Assembly: GCF_014337215.1 (NCBI RefSeq)
Contig: NZ_CP060635.1
Coordinates: 323,501-387,500, forward strand
Source: Wansuia hejianensis
GTDB lineage: Bacteria; Bacillota; Clostridia; Lachnospirales; Lachnospiraceae
DNA length: 64,000 nucleotides
Direction: 5' to 3'
Below, in pieces: positions 31,885-40,353 of the stretch. The first letter of the stretch is position 1, and each line of letters opens with the position of its first letter. Under the pieces are notes generated by a model. It did not search any database. It was not told the origin of the DNA and saw only the letters and a program-made list of their open reading frames with translations. The position numbers and the translations under genes were made by a program.

Positions 31885-32920
31885 TGACATCATTAGAGAG
31901 ATTTTATGCTGCCGTCCGTTTTCAGGAGGTGGACCGGATGCCTGTGGATCTCCACGATTTTGCAGTGTGTGCCAAGATATCGGGGAAAACCTTTGACCGG
32001 TTTGCTTTTGGTCCGGAAGATATGGCAGAAGCACAGATCAGACTGCAGAAAGAATTCGGTCATGACGTGCTGCTGGTGGAGAATGGAACCGCGTCACTGG
32101 CACAGGCCATGGGGTGTGAAGTCAGCCTGAGGGAAGACGCTCCTCCCGCAGTGACGGGAGCGGCGCTGAGGGCGATTGAAGAATATGACCGGCTGGTGGT
32201 TTCCAGGAAGATACTGGATGCCCCGCTGTTAAAAGCTAATCTGAAAACGGTTCAGATCCTGAGAAAGAAACTGGGTAACAGCGTCGCCATCATGGGGCGG
32301 GGGGACCAGGGCCCCTTCAGCCTGGCTTCGCAGGTGACCGGCATGAGCGAGCTTTTGATGGCGCTGGCCGACGGAGGGCTGGAAGAGGAGCTGGATCATC
32401 TGCTGGAGATCAGCACGCAGGCAGGTATCCTGTGCTGTACGGCGATGATCGAAGCTGGCGCCCAATGCAGTCCATTGGCGAAAGTACGGCAGGACCGGAT
32501 GTGATCTCCCCCGCCATGTACGGGTGGTATGCCATGCGCTATGAGAGGGAGATGATCCGGGCAGTGCATAAAGAAGGGGGGCTGGTAGCTCTGCATATCT
32601 GTGGAAATGCCACCGGGATCATCGGGCAGATGGCGGAGTCTGAGGCTGATATCCTGGAGATTGACCAGAAGACAGATCTGGCGGGCGTATGGCCTGCGGT
32701 CAAAGGGCGCGTGGCAATATTAGGGCAGATTTCGCCGGTTTCTCTCATGAATGGCACGCCGCAGCAGGTTACTGCGGAGACAGAGGCGATGCTGCGGACC
32801 GTGGGAGGAAAAAAGGCCACAGGAGTGATCCTGGGCCCCGGGTGTGCGCTGGGCGGTGAGACTCCTTTTGAAAACATCCGGGCGATGCTGGGAACAGTCC
32901 TTGAAGGAGGGAGGTGCTGA
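31881..32920 (+). pseudogene. uroporphyrinogen decarboxylase family protein, frameshifted
   Basis: The URO-D fold (also MtaA/CmuA methyltransferases) begins MTSLERFYAAVRFQEVDRMP and runs in one frame to EAGAQC near 32468. It then continues in the -1 frame as SIGESTAGPDVISPAMYGWY to the end (TPFENIRAMLGTVLEGGRC). One missing base near 32462-32470 explains it. Without that, the 347-residue length is normal. LHICGNATGII carries the HxCG motif common in these enzymes. It could be a real mutation or a sequence error. The cupin gene follows immediately. Confidence 0.75.
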
Positions 32921-33387
32921 TGGACATGGGAGATGGTGTGATTCAGGGCTTAGAAGCCATTAATCTGGCAGGCGGAGGGTTTACCGTGGCAGCAGAATAT
33001 AACAGCTGGCGGGTGGCTGTCCTGAATTATTGTGAGATCGTTGAAAAGGGGCTGATCCAAAGGCTGGAACGCCATACGGAGACAGATGAAATATTCCTGC
33101 TGCGTCAGGGAGAAGCCTGGCTGATCCTGGGGGGCGGCGGTGAAGCGCCCGCTCAGGTACGGGCCTTTCCCATGGGGCAGGACGTTATCTATAATGTTCA
33201 CAGGAGCTTCTGGCACCATATCGTAATGACAGAGGAAGCGTCTGTGCTGATCGTTGAGAATTCCGATGTGTGCAGCGATTATGCGGAGCTCCCAGGAGAT
33301 CTGGCTGAAGCTTTAAAGAGTAAAATTCAGTTTTCACAGGAGGTAGGACGTGGATCATATTCAGGAACTGTACAGAGACAGAAATAA
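32920..33387 (+). CDS. cupin-like protein
   Basis: A 155-residue protein in which residues ~30-115 show a single cupin barrel: LERHTETDEIFLLRQGEAWLIL (motif 1, with His and Glu) and FWHHIVMTEEASVLIVEN (motif 2). It lacks a signal peptide. It is sandwiched between two URO-D family genes and may share their unknown pathway. The ATG overlaps the preceding stop and has AAGGAGG upstream. Its last ~12 codons overlap the next gene's GTG start by 38 bases, so the true C-terminus may be uncertain. Confidence 0.65.
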   Translation: MDMGDGVIQGLEAINLAGGGFTVAAEYNSWRVAVLNYCEIVEKGLIQRLERHTETDEIFLLRQGEAWLILGGGGEAPAQVRAFPMGQDVIYNVHRSFWHHIVMTEEASVLIVENSDVCSDYAELPGDLAEALKSKIQFSQEVGRGSYSGTVQRQK

Positions 33388-34223
33388 AGTATCAAAAGAC
33401 CTGTTCAGACGGGCATTTGACGGAGGACTGGCAGACGCGTTCCCCTTTGTCGTCAACAACGCCAATTATTTTGTGTTCGGGGAGGAGCCGGAGCTGATTC
33501 CCGATGGGTATTTCCAGGACCCTGAGGGATGTACCGCCGACAGATTGGGCAGTTCCGGCATTACTATGAGCTGGTCAACGACCATTATGTTCCCTATCTG
33601 ATGCCATTTATGGGAACAGGGGTGCTGTGCTCTGCCTTTGGGAGCAAGGTGGAATTCATTGATAAAATGGACCCGGCCCAGACAGGCTTTATCATTGATT
33701 CTGTTGAGGACCTGGACCGGCTGCGTATGCCGGAGGCGGGGAAGGACGGTCTGATGCCTCATGTCCTTCAGTTCATCCGCTATTTTAAAGAGAACAGCAG
33801 CATACCGGTGGGGATTACAGACTGCCAGGGGCCGCTGACCACGGATCTGCAGCTCTGCGGCTATGATAAATGTTCTATTGGATGTATGATTATCCGGAGA
33901 AAATACATCAGCTGATGGAACTGGTGACGGAAGCGCTGATCCGGTGGGCGAAGCTTCAGAAGGAAGCCATCGGGGAGCCTCTGGACTGCTGTGCAGGCGA
34001 CCAGGGGGTCTATGTACCGGAGGGAATCGGGATCTGGCTGTCAGACGACGACACCGTCATCATGTCCCCGGCGCTGTATGAGGAGTTCGTGATTCCTTAT
34101 AACGAGAGAATCATGAAAGCTTTCGGAGGAGGTATTATACACTGGTGCGGCTGTGCCAATCAGCGTTATCCGGAAGATTTATCCTGGGTGCATACCTGCA
34201 GGCTGCCTCTTCATTCGCTTTAG
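33350..34223 (+). pseudogene. second URO-D family gene, two frameshifts and truncated
   Basis: A GTG start after AGGAGGTAGGAC begins DHIQELYRDRNKVSKDLFRRA. The frame shifts by -1 near 33527 (into MYRRQIGQFRHYYELVNDHY) and again by -1 near 33873 (into MFYWMYDYPEKIHQLM). The last part has SPALYEEFVIPYNERIM and HWCGCANQR, the C-terminal half of URO-D-like corrinoid/methyl-transfer relatives. After about 34180 it diverges and stops at 34223, short of the family end. Both shifts are single missing bases, as in the first URO-D gene. Confidence 0.75.
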
Positions 34224-34241
34224 TTTTGAGCAGTGTAAATA

Positions 34242-34257
34242 TTAAGGGCTTTTTAAG
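34242..34257 (+). promoter_or_regulatory. candidate VanR site upstream of vanR
   Basis: Direct repeat TTAAG (34242-34246) and TTAAG (34253-34257), 11 bases apart, as expected for tandem OmpR-type regulator binding. Possible minus-10 boxes follow at 34261 (TATAAC), 34287 (TATGAT) and 34301 (TACAAT); which is used cannot be decided. Confidence 0.4.
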
Positions 34258-34348
34258 AAATATAACAGGAAATGTTCAGGTCCCTTTATGATCTGCCTGC
34301 TACAATAGTAGCATCACCGAGTTGCAGGCAGAAAGGGGACAGATTGCG

Positions 34349-35038
34349 ATGGAACAGATTTTGGTAGTGGATGATGAAGCGGCGATCGGAGAGCTGATCG
34401 GGGTATATCTTCAGAATGAAGGATACCGGGTATTCGTCTGTGAAAACGCCAGGGAAGCGTTAGAATGTATCGATAAGGAAAAGATTGATCTCGTGCTTCT
34501 GGATGTGATGCTTCCGGATCAGAGCGGCTTCGACGTTTGCAGGAAAATTCGGGAAAACCATAATTATCCTGTAATCATGCTGACAGCCAGGGATCAGGAA
34601 ATTGACAAAATAACCGGTCTGACTCTGGGGGCGGATGATTATATCACGAAGCCCTTCCGCCCTCTGGAGCTGATAGCCAGGGTAAAGGCCCAGCTGCGCC
34701 GTTTTATCCACTATAATCCGGGCCAGGAGGACCGGGATGTCGCGGAAGTTTCCGGACTTCGGATAGACTGCAGGGACCATACCTGTACCCTGCACGGCAA
34801 AAAGCTGTCGCTGACTCCTACTGAGTTTTCTATCCTGTGGGTTTTGTGCAGCAATAAAGGGGAGGTTGTGGAATCCGACCGTCTGTTTCATGAAGTCTGG
34901 GGCGACAAATATTACAGCAGCAACAACAATACGATTATGGTCCACATCCGCCACCTGAGAGAAAAAATGAAGGATTCTGCGGAGCATCCAAAATATATCA
35001 GGACTGTCTGGGGAGTGGGGTATAAAATTGAAGGCTGA
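34349..35038 (+). CDS. vanR: VanR-type response regulator of the vanG operon
   Basis: A 229-residue OmpR-family activator. The receiver domain (about residues 1-120) has the acidic pair VVDDEAA, phospho-acceptor D52 in VLLDVMLPDQSG and K in YITKPFRP. The C-terminal winged helix (about 135-229) has SLTPTEFSILWVL and IRTVWGVGYKIEG. Paired with VanS, it should switch on the resistance genes when glycopeptide is sensed. The ATG at 34349 follows AAAGGGG; a TTG at 34322 is upstream. The vanS start overlaps its end by 11 bases. Confidence 0.93.
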   Translation: MEQILVVDDEAAIGELIGVYLQNEGYRVFVCENAREALECIDKEKIDLVLLDVMLPDQSGFDVCRKIRENHNYPVIMLTARDQEIDKITGLTLGADDYITKPFRPLELIARVKAQLRRFIHYNPGQEDRDVAEVSGLRIDCRDHTCTLHGKKLSLTPTEFSILWVLCSNKGEVVESDRLFHEVWGDKYYSSNNNTIMVHIRHLREKMKDSAEHPKYIRTVWGVGYKIEG

Positions 35039-36185
35039 GAGACACAGAAAAAGTGACTATTCCAAATTCGAGAGAAAGCTGTACTGGAAGCTGGTGGGCA
35101 TCCTGGTTCTGGGATTTGCAGGTATCCTTCTGCTGAGGGAGCTGCTGCGGGGCAGGGTGGGGGATCTGGTTGTGGACTTCCTGATTCATACCTTTTACCT
35201 GTCGGTTCCGGACGCCCATACCATCTATCAGTTCACCATCCGGAACCATATGGAGCTGATTCTGGCCGCGGTGTCGCTCATCGTGGTACTGATGGGGTTC
35301 CGGGTGGTTGTGCACCGGATGACCCGTTACTTTACGGAAATCAGCCACGGCCTGGACAGCGTCCTCGCTGAGGGGAAGGAGCCCCCGTCCCTGTCGCCGG
35401 AACTGCGTGTGATGGAGGAAAAACTTGAACAGTGCGGGCAGCTTCTGGAGGTACGGGAAAGGAAGGCAAAAGAGGCTGAGGAGAAGAAAAATGATCTGGT
35501 GATGTACCTGGCCCATGATATGAGAACGCCCCTTACCTCCGTGATCGGTTATCTGGAGCTGCTGGAGGAGGTGCCTGAGATGCCGGAAGCGCAGAGGAGC
35601 CGTTATCTCCGTGTCGCGCTGGAGAAGGCCGGTCGTCTGGAAACGCTGATGAACGAATTCTTTGATATCACCCGCTTCAACCAGCAGACCATCCTGCTGG
35701 AAAGGCAGAGCTTTAGCCTGACGTATATGCTCCGGCAGATGATCGAGGAATTCTATCCGATGCTGGGTGATAAGAACCAGAAAATCTGTCTGGAACAGAG
35801 CCGGGAATTGTATGCTGAGGGGGACCCGGACAAGCTGGCCAGAGTGTTTAACAATCTTCTGAAAAATGCCATCGCCTATGGCGACCGGGACAGTGAGATC
35901 AGGATCAATGTGGAGGAGACGGGAAAAGAGCTTCAGATTACCATTGAAAACCAGGGAAGGCAGATCCCGCCCCAGAAGCTGGAGCTGTTGTTTGAAAAGT
36001 TTTACCGTCTGGATGATTCCCGCGCCAGCGATACGGGCAATGCCGGGCTGGGGCTGGCGATCGCGCGGGAAATTGTAGAGCTGCACGGAGGCAGCGTCCA
36101 GGCGGAAAGCAGGGAGCATGCGGTGGCGTTTATCGTAAAATTACCGAAAAATGGCGAGGTTCAGAAAAAAACACAATCTTCGTAA
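35028..36185 (+). CDS. vanS: VanS-type sensor histidine kinase
   Basis: A 385-residue kinase with two membrane helices (about residues 19-38 and 76-93) around a short ~37-residue outer loop. H163 sits in YLAHDMRTPLTSVIGYLELL (HisKA), and VFNNLLKNAI, FEKFYRLDDSR and GLGLAIAREIV are the N, F and G boxes of the ATPase. It starts with TTG at 35028 inside the vanR end, with GGAGTGGGG upstream. It phosphorylates VanR; the short outer loop fits a glycopeptide or cell-wall signal. A terminator hairpin follows before vanG. Confidence 0.93.
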   Translation: MKAERHRKSDYSKFERKLYWKLVGILVLGFAGILLLRELLRGRVGDLVVDFLIHTFYLSVPDAHTIYQFTIRNHMELILAAVSLIVVLMGFRVVVHRMTRYFTEISHGLDSVLAEGKEPPSLSPELRVMEEKLEQCGQLLEVRERKAKEAEEKKNDLVMYLAHDMRTPLTSVIGYLELLEEVPEMPEAQRSRYLRVALEKAGRLETLMNEFFDITRFNQQTILLERQSFSLTYMLRQMIEEFYPMLGDKNQKICLEQSRELYAEGDPDKLARVFNNLLKNAIAYGDRDSEIRINVEETGKELQITIENQGRQIPPQKLELLFEKFYRLDDSRASDTGNAGLGLAIAREIVELHGGSVQAESREHAVAFIVKLPKNGEVQKKTQSS

Positions 36186-36192
36186 TAGTTTC

Positions 36193-36208
36193 TTAAGAGA
36201 GTGATAAG
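36193..36208 (+). promoter_or_regulatory. candidate VanR site upstream of vanG
   Basis: TTAAG (36193-36197) and ATAAG (36204-36208), 11 bases apart, match the repeat upstream of vanR. Together they suggest that VanR controls both its own gene and the resistance genes. Minus-10-like TATAGA (36215) or TATGAT (36241) follow. Confidence 0.45.
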
Positions 36209-36237
36209 GGAGCGTATAGATATCGCTCTCTTTTTTT
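36208..36237 (+). terminator. terminator between vanS and vanG
   Basis: GGGAGCG (36208-36214) pairs with CGCTCTC (36224-36230, one G-T) and is followed by seven T. It separates the regulatory genes from the resistance genes, so vanG must have its own promoter or use read-through. Confidence 0.75.
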
Positions 36238-36275
36238 GCGTATGATTATGTCATCAAGAGACAGGAGGTAGAGAG

Positions 36276-37346
36276 ATGAGGAAAACCATAGCAATTCTAT
36301 TCGGAGGATGCTCCAGCGAATATGAGGTATCCCTGCAGTCAGCTGCTGCGGTGCTGGATGCGGTGGACCGGAAAAAATATGAGGTGCTGAAGATCGGCAT
36401 TACCAGAGACGGTACCTGGCTGGAATACGAAGGCGGGACGGATGAAATCAGGAATGATGGCTGGGCGTCCCATCCATCCTGCACTCCGGCGATGATTTCA
36501 GCGGACAGGAAGGATCACGGCGTCATGGTATGGAAAGAGGGAAGACCGGAGCTGGTATATGTGGATGCCGTATTTCCAGTGCTGCACGGCAGGAACGGCG
36601 AGGATGGAAGCGTCCAGGGGCTGTGCGCTCTGGCGGGAATACCGGTGGTCGGCTGCGGTATCTTAAGCTCGGCGCTCTGCATGGACAAGCACAGGGCGCA
36701 TCTGCTGGCAGAAACGGCGGGGATAGAGGTCCCCGAAGGTCAGGTGTTCGGCAGGAAGGAATGCGCCTCCGGGGAGCTCGGCCGGCTGAAGGAGGCTGCG
36801 GAACGGCTGGGGCTGTCAAAGGGACGTCCTGTGTTTGTGAAACCGGTAAAAGCAGGCTCCTCCTTCGGGATCACCCGGGTTGAGCGGGCGGAAGAACTGG
36901 AAGAGGCAGTTCGGGAAGCCCTCAGGCAGGATCAGGAGGTTCTTGTGGAAGAGAGTGTGGATGGGTTTGAGGTGGGCTGCGCCATCCTGGGAACGGAACA
37001 GCTCACGGTGGGAAAGGTAGATGAGATTGAATTGTCAGGAGGGCTTTTTGATTTCACGGAAAAATATCATCTGCTGACATCAAAGATCCATATGCCCGCA
37101 AGGATTACAGAGGAAACCGCCGGCAGAGTGCGGGAGGCCGCCGTGAGGATCTACCGGGTGCTGGGCTGCAGCGGATTTGCCAGAGTCGATTTGTTCTTGA
37201 AGCCGGATGGCTCTCTGGTATTTAATGAGGTGAACACAATCCCCGGATTCACTTCACACAGCCGCTATCCCAATATGATGAAGGGCGTTGGCCGGAGCTT
37301 TGGGGATGTGGTAAATACACTGATCGGGCTGGCGGAGCCTTCATGA
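36276..37346 (+). CDS. vanG: D-alanine-D-serine ligase VanG
   Basis: A 356-residue ATP-grasp ligase making D-Ala-D-Ser, which replaces D-Ala-D-Ala at the peptidoglycan end and lowers vancomycin affinity. FGGCSSEYEVSLQSAAAVLD (about residues 9-28), VFPVLHGRNGEDGSVQG (about 95-111), GSSFGITRV and FNEVNTIPGFTSHSRYPNMM (about 316-335) are ligase blocks. The omega loop reads DFTEKYHLLTSKIHMPARI. EKY there, with this close match to VanG, marks the D-Ser type; D-Lac ligases carry a different loop. AGGAGG precedes the ATG. vanXY overlaps its end by four bases. Confidence 0.94.
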   Translation: MRKTIAILFGGCSSEYEVSLQSAAAVLDAVDRKKYEVLKIGITRDGTWLEYEGGTDEIRNDGWASHPSCTPAMISADRKDHGVMVWKEGRPELVYVDAVFPVLHGRNGEDGSVQGLCALAGIPVVGCGILSSALCMDKHRAHLLAETAGIEVPEGQVFGRKECASGELGRLKEAAERLGLSKGRPVFVKPVKAGSSFGITRVERAEELEEAVREALRQDQEVLVEESVDGFEVGCAILGTEQLTVGKVDEIELSGGLFDFTEKYHLLTSKIHMPARITEETAGRVREAAVRIYRVLGCSGFARVDLFLKPDGSLVFNEVNTIPGFTSHSRYPNMMKGVGRSFGDVVNTLIGLAEPS

Positions 37347-38086
37347 AGAGGATTTGCCTGAACCGGAACCAGGTTTTTCGGGGAAATCTGATTCTGGTCA
37401 ATAAAAACCATCCCATCCGAAAGGAAGGAGGAATCACGCGCATCGGTTTTCCTGAGAGTGAGGAAGAGATGGAATGGAGGGCCGGGGAAGCGTTGCTGGA
37501 GCTTTTGAGAGCGGTTGACAGGGAAGAAGAGCTGGCCCTGGTCAGCGGATTTAGGAGAAAAACAGAGCAGAGGAAGCTTTATGCGGAATCCCTGAGGGAA
37601 AACGGGGAGGAATTTACCGCAAAATTTGTGGCAATGCCGGGATGCAGCGAACATGAGACAGGGCTGGCCATAGATCTGGGAAAGAAGGGAGGCCAGATTG
37701 ATCTGATCTGTCCGGATTTTCCGTATTCCGGAATCTGTCAGGAATTCAGGAAGAGGGCGCCTGAGTTCGGCTTTGTGGAACGGTATCCGGAGGGAAAGGA
37801 GGCTGTTACGGGAATCGGAAGGGAGCCCTGGCATTTCCGTTATGTGGGGGCTCCCCATGCGGCGCTGATGACAAAGTGGAAGCTGGTGCTGGAAGAATAT
37901 GTGAGGCTTCTGCGCGATTGCGGTCCGGAGCATCTGAAGGTGTGCCTGGACGGAAAACGGTACGAAATCTATTATCAGAAGTGCCAGGGACCGGAGACAG
38001 AGGTATGTGTCAGCGAGGAACAAAAAGTGCAGGTTTCGGGAGATAATGAGGCAGGATTCCTGATCACCGCCTGGTGCAGCTTATGA
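37343..38086 (+). CDS. vanXY: D,D-peptidase/carboxypeptidase VanXY
   Basis: A 247-residue zinc peptidase of the M15B family that hydrolyses D-Ala-D-Ala and trims D-Ala from pentapeptide, clearing the vancomycin-sensitive target. GNLILVNKNHPIRKEGG at the N-terminus matches VanXY-G. Zinc and catalytic motifs are SEHETGLAIDLG (about residues 103-114) and EPWHFRYVG (about 166-174). There is no signal peptide, in keeping with cytoplasmic VanXY. It overlaps vanG by four bases, and the vanT membrane gene begins 12 bases after its stop. Confidence 0.93.
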   Translation: MKRICLNRNQVFRGNLILVNKNHPIRKEGGITRIGFPESEEEMEWRAGEALLELLRAVDREEELALVSGFRRKTEQRKLYAESLRENGEEFTAKFVAMPGCSEHETGLAIDLGKKGGQIDLICPDFPYSGICQEFRKRAPEFGFVERYPEGKEAVTGIGREPWHFRYVGAPHAALMTKWKLVLEEYVRLLRDCGPEHLKVCLDGKRYEIYYQKCQGPETEVCVSEEQKVQVSGDNEAGFLITAWCSL

Positions 38087-38097
38087 AGGAGACGGGA

Positions 38098-39123
38098 ATG
38101 ATGACCGAAAAGGAAAGGAATACAGGGATTGATCTCATGCGGCTGATTGCGGCGCTGATGGTTGTGGCCATCCACACTTACCCGCTGGCCAGCCTGTCAG
38201 AGACCGGGGATTTTCTGGTCACCAGAGTTCTTTGCAGGGTAGCGGTCCCTTTCTTTTTCATGGTGACAGGCTATTACGTGCTGCCGGGCTGCCTGGAAAT
38301 AGGGAAGGGCAGCCGTAAGCTGGCCGGGTGGTTTCGGAAGACGGCACTGTTATACGGGGCGGCAGTTCTTATCTATCTGCCGGTGAATCTGTACGCGGGG
38401 CGCCTGGAAGGGCTTACGGCCGGCGCCGTCCTGAGAGAGCTTCTGTGGAACGGGACGTTTTACCATCTCTGGTATTTTCCGGCGGCTCTTCTGGGAATGG
38501 GGCTGACGGTGTTCCTGATCCGCTGGCTGGGAATGCGGAAGACGGTGTTTGCAGTCCTGATCCTGTATGTGGCAGGGCTTCTGGGAGACAGCTATTACGG
38601 CGCCGCCGTACAGGCCGCTCCGCTGAAAGCCTTTTATGAATGGCTGTGGCAGTGGATGGATTATACGAGGACGGGTTTGTTCTTTGCGCCGGTGTTCCTG
38701 TGCCTGGGCCTGGTGCTGAGAAAACAGAAACCGCTGTCAGGAAAGCAGAGTGGGATCGGAACAGGAATCTGCCTGGGGTTGATGCTGGCGGAGGGGATGG
38801 TGCTGCACCGCTTCTCCCTCCAGCGCCACGACAGCATGTATTTGCTGCTGCTGCCCGCCATGTATTTCCTTTTTTCCTGGGTACGTACCTGGAGGGTGCC
38901 TGCTTTTCCTAAGGCCCGCCAGATGTCCGCCCTGATTTATCTGATACACCCTCTTTGTATCATAGCGGTCCGGGGTGTGGGCGGCGCGCTGGGCCTGCGG
39001 TGGCTGCTGGTAGATAACAGCCTGGTCCATTTTGCGGCTGTGACGGCCAGCGCAGCAGTGTTATCCGCAATGCCTGGAATTTTGCACAGAAGAAAGGAGG
39101 CGTTATCCGATGGTGAAAAATAA
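38098..39123 (+). CDS. vanT: VanT membrane (acyltransferase-3-like) domain as a separate gene
   Basis: A 341-residue integral membrane protein of the acyltransferase-3 type with about ten helices. It begins NTGIDLMRLIAALMVVAIHTYP and continues RVAVPFFFMVTGYYVLPG, matching the N-terminal half of VanT. That half is thought to bring L-serine into the cell. In described VanT proteins it is fused to a racemase; here it ends at TAA 39121-39123 and the racemase has its own start. The ATG at 38098 follows AAGGAG at seven bases; a GTG at 38074 is upstream. Confidence 0.88.
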   Translation: MMTEKERNTGIDLMRLIAALMVVAIHTYPLASLSETGDFLVTRVLCRVAVPFFFMVTGYYVLPGCLEIGKGSRKLAGWFRKTALLYGAAVLIYLPVNLYAGRLEGLTAGAVLRELLWNGTFYHLWYFPAALLGMGLTVFLIRWLGMRKTVFAVLILYVAGLLGDSYYGAAVQAAPLKAFYEWLWQWMDYTRTGLFFAPVFLCLGLVLRKQKPLSGKQSGIGTGICLGLMLAEGMVLHRFSLQRHDSMYLLLLPAMYFLFSWVRTWRVPAFPKARQMSALIYLIHPLCIIAVRGVGGALGLRWLLVDNSLVHFAAVTASAAVLSAMPGILHRRKEALSDGEK

Positions 39124-40303
39124 CGGAATGGAAATCAAAAGAAACAGCAGACTGAGAGCCTGGACGGAGATCCGGGAAGAAAATCTGGCCTGGAACCTGG
39201 AATGTCTCAGGGAAATGCTGCCGCCCGGCAGCCAGATCATGGCAGTGGTGAAGGCAAACGGATACGGGCATGGGGCGGTGGAAACCTCGAGGATTCTGGA
39301 AAAATGCGGGACAGAGGCTTTTGCAGTGGCCACGCTGACGGAGGGGATCGAGCTGAGGAACGGAGGGATTCAGGGAAAAATTCTGATTCTGGGTTATACG
39401 CCGCCTGAAAACTGGAAGGAGCTGGCAGAATACGGCCTGATCCAGACCATAGTGGACAGGGCCTACGGGCTGGAATTAAACCGCAGGGCGGGCGTCCGCC
39501 TGCCCGTCCATCTGAAGGTGGACACCGGAATGAACCGGATGGGAATCTCCTGGCAGGACAGGGAAGGCATCCTTGAAATGTTCCGTCTCTCCAGGCTGCA
39601 GGTTGAGGGGATATTTTCCCATCTCTGTGCAGCAGATGGAACCGGTGCGGAGGATCAGGAATATACACGCCTGCAGATCAGCAGGTTCCGGCAGACAGAG
39701 CAATGGGTCCGCAGCCTGGGCTATAGACAGATCTGCAGTCATCTTCAGAGCAGCTATGGCATCATTCATTATCCGGAAGCGGGAGGAAGCTATGCCAGGG
39801 CCGGGATCGTTCTCTATGGCGTTCTGAGCAGCTCAGATGAGGAATTGAAAAAAAGGCTGGGAATCCGTCCGGTGCTGTCGCTCCGGGCGAGGGTGGCCTC
39901 CGTAAAAGAAATCTGTCCGGGAGACTTCGTAGGCTACGGGCGAAGCTATCAGGCAGAGAAGAGGATGCGGATCGCCGGGCTGACAATCGGTTATGCCGAC
40001 GGGCTTCCCCGTTCGTTAAAAGGCGGCAGCGTCCTGATACGCGGAAAACGGTGCAGGATTATAGGGCGCATCTGCATGGACCAGTGTACGGTAGAGGCAG
40101 AGGCTGTTCCGGACATTATGGCCGGCGATGTGGCTACGGTAATTGGCTCGGACGGGGCGGAGCAGATCACGGCAGAAGAAGTGGCAGAGCAGTCGGGAAC
40201 TATCACAAATGAACTGCTGTCTCGCCTGGGAAGCCGGCTGACAGGAGCAGCAGAGCAGAGAATTCCAATCTCTTTAAGTTGTTTTAAGGTAAGTGTGTTA
40301 TAA
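39110..40303 (+). CDS. vanT: VanT serine/alanine racemase domain as a separate gene
   Basis: A 397-residue PLP-dependent racemase making D-serine for VanG. K48 in MAVVKANGYGHG holds PLP. LPVHLKVDTGMNRMGI, YARAGIVLYG and GRICMDQCTVEA are alanine-racemase-fold blocks. N367 in TITNELLSRL stands where alanine racemases carry a Tyr (TIPYE); from memory, Asn there marks VanT serine racemases. Its ATG lies 14 bases before the end of the membrane-domain gene in another frame, with AAAGGAGG ten bases upstream. The split is therefore a genuine coupled gene pair rather than an obvious error. Confidence 0.92.
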   Translation: MVKNNGMEIKRNSRLRAWTEIREENLAWNLECLREMLPPGSQIMAVVKANGYGHGAVETSRILEKCGTEAFAVATLTEGIELRNGGIQGKILILGYTPPENWKELAEYGLIQTIVDRAYGLELNRRAGVRLPVHLKVDTGMNRMGISWQDREGILEMFRLSRLQVEGIFSHLCAADGTGAEDQEYTRLQISRFRQTEQWVRSLGYRQICSHLQSSYGIIHYPEAGGSYARAGIVLYGVLSSSDEELKKRLGIRPVLSLRARVASVKEICPGDFVGYGRSYQAEKRMRIAGLTIGYADGLPRSLKGGSVLIRGKRCRIIGRICMDQCTVEAEAVPDIMAGDVATVIGSDGAEQITAEEVAEQSGTITNELLSRLGSRLTGAAEQRIPISLSCFKVSVL

Positions 40304-40304
40304 T
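40273..40304 (+). promoter_or_regulatory. operator and minus-10 of the second two-component system
   Basis: TTTAAG (40273-40278) and TTTAAGG (40283-40289) form a direct repeat, with TATAAT at 40299-40304, 16 bases from the start of the second repeat. The block lies within the last codons of vanT. A near copy is upstream of the VTC gene at 42510-42542. Confidence 0.65.
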
Positions 40305-40353
40305 TAAAACAAGTATTGACGAAAGGCCGGACTTTTACGGGAAGGGAATAATC

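Noticed and set aside
34998..36119. 373-codon minus-strand frame opposite vanS
   Set aside because: It is the complement of a complete histidine kinase, with no ribosome site or recognisable motif.
38074..40303. VanT split as a simple sequencing frameshift
   Set aside because: The second gene has its own well-placed AAAGGAGG and ATG at the junction, so a genuine two-gene arrangement is more likely; reads would settle it.
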